A stretch of 7,398 nt of DNA from an uncultured Lachnospiraceae bacterium. Its GTDB lineage: Bacteria; Bacillota; Clostridia; Lachnospirales; Lachnospiraceae. Location of the stretch: the NCBI GenBank assembly GCA_947653315.1, contig CANTGP010000141.1, positions 1 through 7,398 of the forward strand, written 5' to 3'. The translations under genes were made by a program, and so were the position numbers. This document shows, piece by piece, positions 4,694-7,398 of the stretch (position 1 is the first letter of the stretch; every line of letters starts with the position of its first letter). The notes under the pieces are model-generated. The model was not told the origin of the DNA. It ran no database searches and worked only from the letters and a program-made list of their open reading frames with translations.

Positions 4694-6937
4694 CTATTGT
4701 TTCGCAATCACCAAATCCGTCACAAGGAGATCCCCTCCGCCCACGTTCCACAGGGCGATTTCCAAATCCGGCGCATACTCCGTCAGTTCCACTTCAAACG
4801 TAATGCCCTCGTCCGACACCGCAAGGTTTTGCGGTTCCAAATTCACATCCCCATGGTTATAATAGCACTTGATGTCCATGGCGGTAAGCCCGCTGCCCTG
4901 TACCGTCACCAAATACCTCCCGGCTCCCGCGTTCAGGTAAGGACCGTAAGAATTCCCGTAAGAATGAATGAGCCATCCTTCTTCCGCCACCTCCGCATTG
5001 TTTAAGAAGCGTCCGCTTGCCATATCATACCGGTAAGTCAGCAGTTCTTCCTGCGTAAGCGGGGTCAGTCCGTCCAACGGTTCCGCACAGCCTGCCACCA
5101 GCCCGTCCACACGGTAATAATACAGCGGATACGCCAACGCCTGCTGCGCCTCATTGCCAAAAAACACGAACAAGGTATCCGGCGGGCATTCCGCCAAAGC
5201 CTGTTCCTTTGCCCGCTGCCCTTTGTCCCCCAGGGAACGGGCAAAATAGAAATCGTTTAACGTAAGCCCGTAATCCGACGCGTAATCGCCAAAAGAAAAG
5301 AGCAGCTTACGGTTGCTTACCATATCCGATACAAAACAGATATGCCTGATTTTCTTTTCCTCCCCGATGTCCCGCCATGTTTCGGAAGGCAGCAGGGTTT
5401 GGTAACTGTCCCTTTTATTATAAACTTCCCTTTTTTCCGCCAGCATGTCCTTCACATCCGCAAACTGCAGCAAAAGACAGACGGCAAGCAAAATTCCCCC
5501 GGTACGCCCGTTTAATGCCTTTCTCCCCATGCAGACCGCTCCCAGCACCAGCAGGTATACGGCAGGCCAAACCAGCCGCCCGGTGGCGCGGAATACGCTC
5601 CATAAGCGCCGCACCGCACCCGGCAGGGGAATCTCACACAACACCTTGTCATGATACATCACCACATTCGACACCGCCATGCACAGGGTCAGCAGAAATA
5701 TTCCCACGAAAATCACGCCATACACATGCTTCCCCATCCAACCCGCCGCCATACTGCCGCGCCGTCTGCCGCCTTCCCCGTCACCGCCGGAACGGTTGCC
5801 CCCGTTTTCCCCTCTGCCGCCCGAACGGTTGCCGCCGCTTTCCCCTCTGCCGCCCGAACGGTTGCCGCCGCTTTCCCCTCTGCCGCCCGAACGGTTGCTG
5901 CCGCCGCTTTCCCCTCTGTCGGCGGAACAATTCCCACCGGAACGGTTTTCCGCCTTACCGCCCGCCGTTCCAAGCCAGACAGCGGCGGAACACACAAACA
6001 AAACCAAACACCCCAGCCCAAGGTAGCCGAATCCCTCATACTGGCTGTCCGTACAGGGCATATCCTTCAAATAAGCGGACCACCCCTGCGGATTAAAGAA
6101 CCCGTTCAGGTTAAAACTGTAATAGCCAAGCCCGTCATTTCCCGCTTTCATGCCGGACCCGAACCCGCCGAACAAAAACACCGTAACCAAAGCACATCCA
6201 AGATAGGACAAAAGGGGCAGAAAAACTTCCCACCGCCTTTTTCCGTATTTCCCGCTTTTCACCCAATCCAAAAGCAGAAATCCCAACAGGATTACACCGC
6301 ACATAGGAAGAAAATAAAGATGAATCCCGGCGCACAGCATACCGAGCAGCCCCCATCCGATGACCGCCCTCCTCGTCTTCCAATACGTTTCCTCATAATA
6401 CACAAGGAACCACAGCCCGAGCAGACAGAGAAAATGTGCCGCCAACGCCGTCATCCAGTACATCCGGTCAATAAAAACCGGACTCAGCACGAAAAACATT
6501 CCCCCCGCCACCGTAACGAACCCGTTTCCCGCATACTTTTTCACCAATCCCGCGCCCAAAGCCCCCTGCAGCATAAAACACAGCAGCCCGAACCAGCCGA
6601 AATACTGGAACCGCACCGGCAAAAGAAAACGCAGCAATTTAAACCCAAACGCAAACAGCGGAATGGAATCCGTAAAAATAACGGAAGTCCTATTCGGATA
6701 TGCCAAAGTATCCGTCATCCCAAAAGGAAACGTCCAGCCCGCATGGCGGTAAAATTTCCACCCAAGGTAATGCTGCGTCAAATCCCCGTCCACACTGGTC
6801 AGCAGCCAGTCCGTATAAGAAGGGTTCAGTACATGGATTCCGTAAATATAGATAAAAGTAAACGCCCCCAGCAAAGCGCATACCCACAATTCCCTGTTTT
6901 TCCGTAACAATCGTTGCAGCCTTTGGATTACCTTCAT
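4694..6937 (-). CDS. DUF6311-type multi-pass membrane protein, putative GT-C glycosyltransferase
   Basis: A 747-residue protein with about 12 hydrophobic segments (roughly 17-34, 92-108, 111-130, 137-155, 162-181, 190-225, 237-258, 302-325, 403-425, 454-470, 479-496) and a soluble C-terminal region (500-747). The first outer loop reads LNPSYTDWLL, then VDGDLTQHYLGWKFYR (49-64), then PFGMTD; acidic residues in this loop match the GT-C membrane glycosyltransferase plan and the DUF6311 family as I recall it. The end (about 672-747) looks like a beta-sandwich. Residues 329-395 are an odd Gly/Ser/Asn/Arg insert encoded by 33-bp tandem repeats between two membrane segments. The start at 6937 is chosen because AAAGGA lies 9 nt upstream and the anchor follows; a GTG at 7012 in frame would add 25 residues with a poorly spaced site. 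It has its own promoter and converges on the MBOAT/SGNH pair. A role in building or decorating the acylated glycan is inference from context. Confidence 0.88.
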   Translation of the reverse strand: MKVIQRLQRLLRKNRELWVCALLGAFTFIYIYGIHVLNPSYTDWLLTSVDGDLTQHYLGWKFYRHAGWTFPFGMTDTLAYPNRTSVIFTDSIPLFAFGFKLLRFLLPVRFQYFGWFGLLCFMLQGALGAGLVKKYAGNGFVTVAGGMFFVLSPVFIDRMYWMTALAAHFLCLLGLWFLVYYEETYWKTRRAVIGWGLLGMLCAGIHLYFLPMCGVILLGFLLLDWVKSGKYGKRRWEVFLPLLSYLGCALVTVFLFGGFGSGMKAGNDGLGYYSFNLNGFFNPQGWSAYLKDMPCTDSQYEGFGYLGLGCLVLFVCSAAVWLGTAGGKAENRSGGNCSADRGESGGSNRSGGRGESGGNRSGGRGESGGNRSGGRGENGGNRSGGDGEGGRRRGSMAAGWMGKHVYGVIFVGIFLLTLCMAVSNVVMYHDKVLCEIPLPGAVRRLWSVFRATGRLVWPAVYLLVLGAVCMGRKALNGRTGGILLAVCLLLQFADVKDMLAEKREVYNKRDSYQTLLPSETWRDIGEEKKIRHICFVSDMVSNRKLLFSFGDYASDYGLTLNDFYFARSLGDKGQRAKEQALAECPPDTLFVFFGNEAQQALAYPLYYYRVDGLVAGCAEPLDGLTPLTQEELLTYRYDMASGRFLNNAEVAEEGWLIHSYGNSYGPYLNAGAGRYLVTVQGSGLTAMDIKCYYNHGDVNLEPQNLAVSDEGITFEVELTEYAPDLEIALWNVGGGDLLVTDLVIAKQ
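5790..5924 (-). repeat. 33-bp in-frame tandem repeat inside the DUF6311-type gene
   Basis: Units begin with GAACGG on the plus strand at 5790, 5823 and 5856 (33 bp apart). A fourth unit at 5889 is 36 bp long, with one added codon. Read on the minus strand the unit encodes GGRGESGGNRS. Degenerate edges of the same composition extend the insert to about 5755-5953. The second and third units are nearly identical, as expected from recent slippage or unequal exchange, and every length keeps the frame. Confidence 0.9.
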
Positions 6938-6979
6938 TTTCCTGTTTCCTTTCGCTAATTGACGTTCTGCGTTCCAACT

Positions 6980-6999
6980 GCCTAAAATATTTTTCAGGC
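6980..6999 (-). promoter_or_regulatory. Leader hairpin upstream of the DUF6311-type gene
   Basis: GCCTAAAA and TTTTCAGGC form a stem with one bulged base and a tiny loop inside the predicted 5' leader. A second small stem (CTGCC 7012-7016 with GGCAG 7022-7026) sits at the likely transcript start. Neither resembles a riboswitch class I recognise. They may only stabilise the RNA. Confidence 0.25.
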
Positions 7000-7035
7000 A
7001 CGCTTCTTCCACTGCCCTCTTGGCAGCGCCTAATC

Positions 7036-7064
7036 ATTATAGTATATCTCCCCAATATCCGCAA
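7036..7064 (-). promoter_or_regulatory. Promoter of the DUF6311-type gene
   Basis: On the minus strand TTGCGG (7059-7064) is separated by 17 nt from a perfect TATAAT (7036-7041). The transcript would start near 7029, giving a leader of roughly 90 nt before the ATG at 6937. The -35 box matches the consensus only in its first three bases. Confidence 0.55.
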
Positions 7065-7138
7065 GAATCCCTGCTAAAATAACTCCGATTTTGTAACGCT
7101 TCAGCCGGAAATGTTGTGTTGGGGACACGGACGCACGG

Positions 7139-7197
7139 ACGGGAAGCACCGGACGACAGGGACAAACCGAGTAGGGGGATTCCGCTCTTTTCTTCTG
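7139..7197 (-). repeat. R4: partial inverted copy of the R element
   Basis: The stretch with CAGGGACAAA, then AGGGGG, TTCCGCTC and CTTCTG follows the same order as the outer half of R2. Only this outer half is present; the inner part that ends in the GGTCATAAACC motif is missing. Confidence 0.65.
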
Positions 7198-7247
7198 TCA
7201 GCTATCAAAAAATACAATGCCGTATCATAACATTCTTTTTAACTTTA
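7198..7247 (-). repeat. T3: inverted copy of the T unit
   Basis: Read on the minus strand it begins TAAAGTTAAAAAGAATG and ends TTTTTTGATAGCTGACAGAAG, closer to T1 than to T2. It joins R4 in the same order as T1 and T2 join R copies on the left. Its outer terminus is degraded. Confidence 0.6.
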
Positions 7248-7259
7248 CTTATTTTTTTT

Positions 7260-7398
7260 GATACCCAGCGGATGTGAGGAAGGAAATGCCCTGCCCGGTT
7301 TCTGCCTGCCATCCTGTGCTTCCCTTGCAGGAAGATGTTCAAAACCTGTTCAAAAAAACGGGCTGTTTCTAATTGTTTCCAAACGGCGGTTTATGACC
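7260..7398 (+). repeat. R3: dispersed repeat element, forward copy at the window end
   Basis: It starts GATACCCAGCGG and ends GGTTTATGACC at the last base of the window, the same end point as R1. Positions 7337-7398 are the best-conserved part against R1 (450-512), with a few substitutions and one indel. The first half is diverged. The element probably continues into a loop and an inverted arm beyond the window. Confidence 0.75.

Noticed and set aside
5377..6096. A 239-codon plus-strand frame over the repeat region
   Set aside because: It is a Cys/Pro/Arg-rich shadow. The repeat unit is a multiple of three, so it stays open in several frames.
5651..6907. A 418-codon open frame on the plus strand antisense to the DUF6311-type gene
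   Set aside because: Its translation is Pro/His/Arg/Gln-rich with no recognisable domain and no good start, and it mirrors the codon bias and the 33-bp repeat of the well-supported minus-strand membrane protein.
7099..7112. CAGCCGGAAA near the right end echoing the left inverted repeat arm (minus strand of 8-17)
   Set aside because: The match is only about 10 bp and does not extend, so it is not enough to call a further copy.
1..7398. CRISPR array
   Set aside because: The repeats present are tandem coding units, palindromes or dispersed elements. There are no regular short repeats with unique spacers and no cas genes.

Overview
The window looks like an accessory cell-surface locus from a low-to-mid GC Gram-positive bacterium, most likely a gut-type clostridium (Lachnospiraceae-like). 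This rests on the Gram-positive style lipoprotein signal, the strong purine-rich ribosome binding sites, sigma-A type promoters in AT-rich gaps and the protein families present. It is inference from style; there is no rRNA or housekeeping marker here.

Layout: positions 1-739 hold no supportable gene. They are packed with repeats: a long imperfect inverted repeat (9-158) enclosing two small hairpins with identical TCCA loops, two tandem copies of a short unit (T1 222-287, T2 321-389), and a large inverted pair (R1 381-512 and R2 588-718). Four protein genes fill 740-6937: a secreted SGNH-hydrolase lipoprotein (minus), an MBOAT membrane O-acyltransferase (plus), a membrane-anchored SGNH/AlgX-like protein 11 bp downstream of it (plus), and a large DUF6311-type multi-pass membrane protein (minus, convergent with the MBOAT pair). 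Positions 7099-7398 again hold the same repeat families (R4, T3, R3), so the gene cassette is bracketed by related repeats and the window ends inside one.

The genes read as one envelope modification system. An MBOAT protein plus a membrane-anchored SGNH protein is the classic pair for moving an acyl group across the membrane and onto an extracellular glycan (compare AlgI with AlgJ/AlgX, or DltB with DltD). The divergent SGNH lipoprotein could be the matching esterase or a second transferase. The DUF6311 protein resembles GT-C type membrane glycosyltransferases and could build or decorate the acceptor glycan. The lipoprotein and MBOAT genes share a divergent 322-bp intergenic region with a good promoter on each strand. 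Each promoter carries a similar 10-bp dyad, and the dyads are about ten helical turns apart, which suggests shared control.

The most unusual points are the dispersed repeat family bracketing the cassette, the 33-bp in-frame tandem repeat that puts a Gly/Ser/Arg/Asn-rich insert into the DUF6311 protein, and the paired operator-like dyads.
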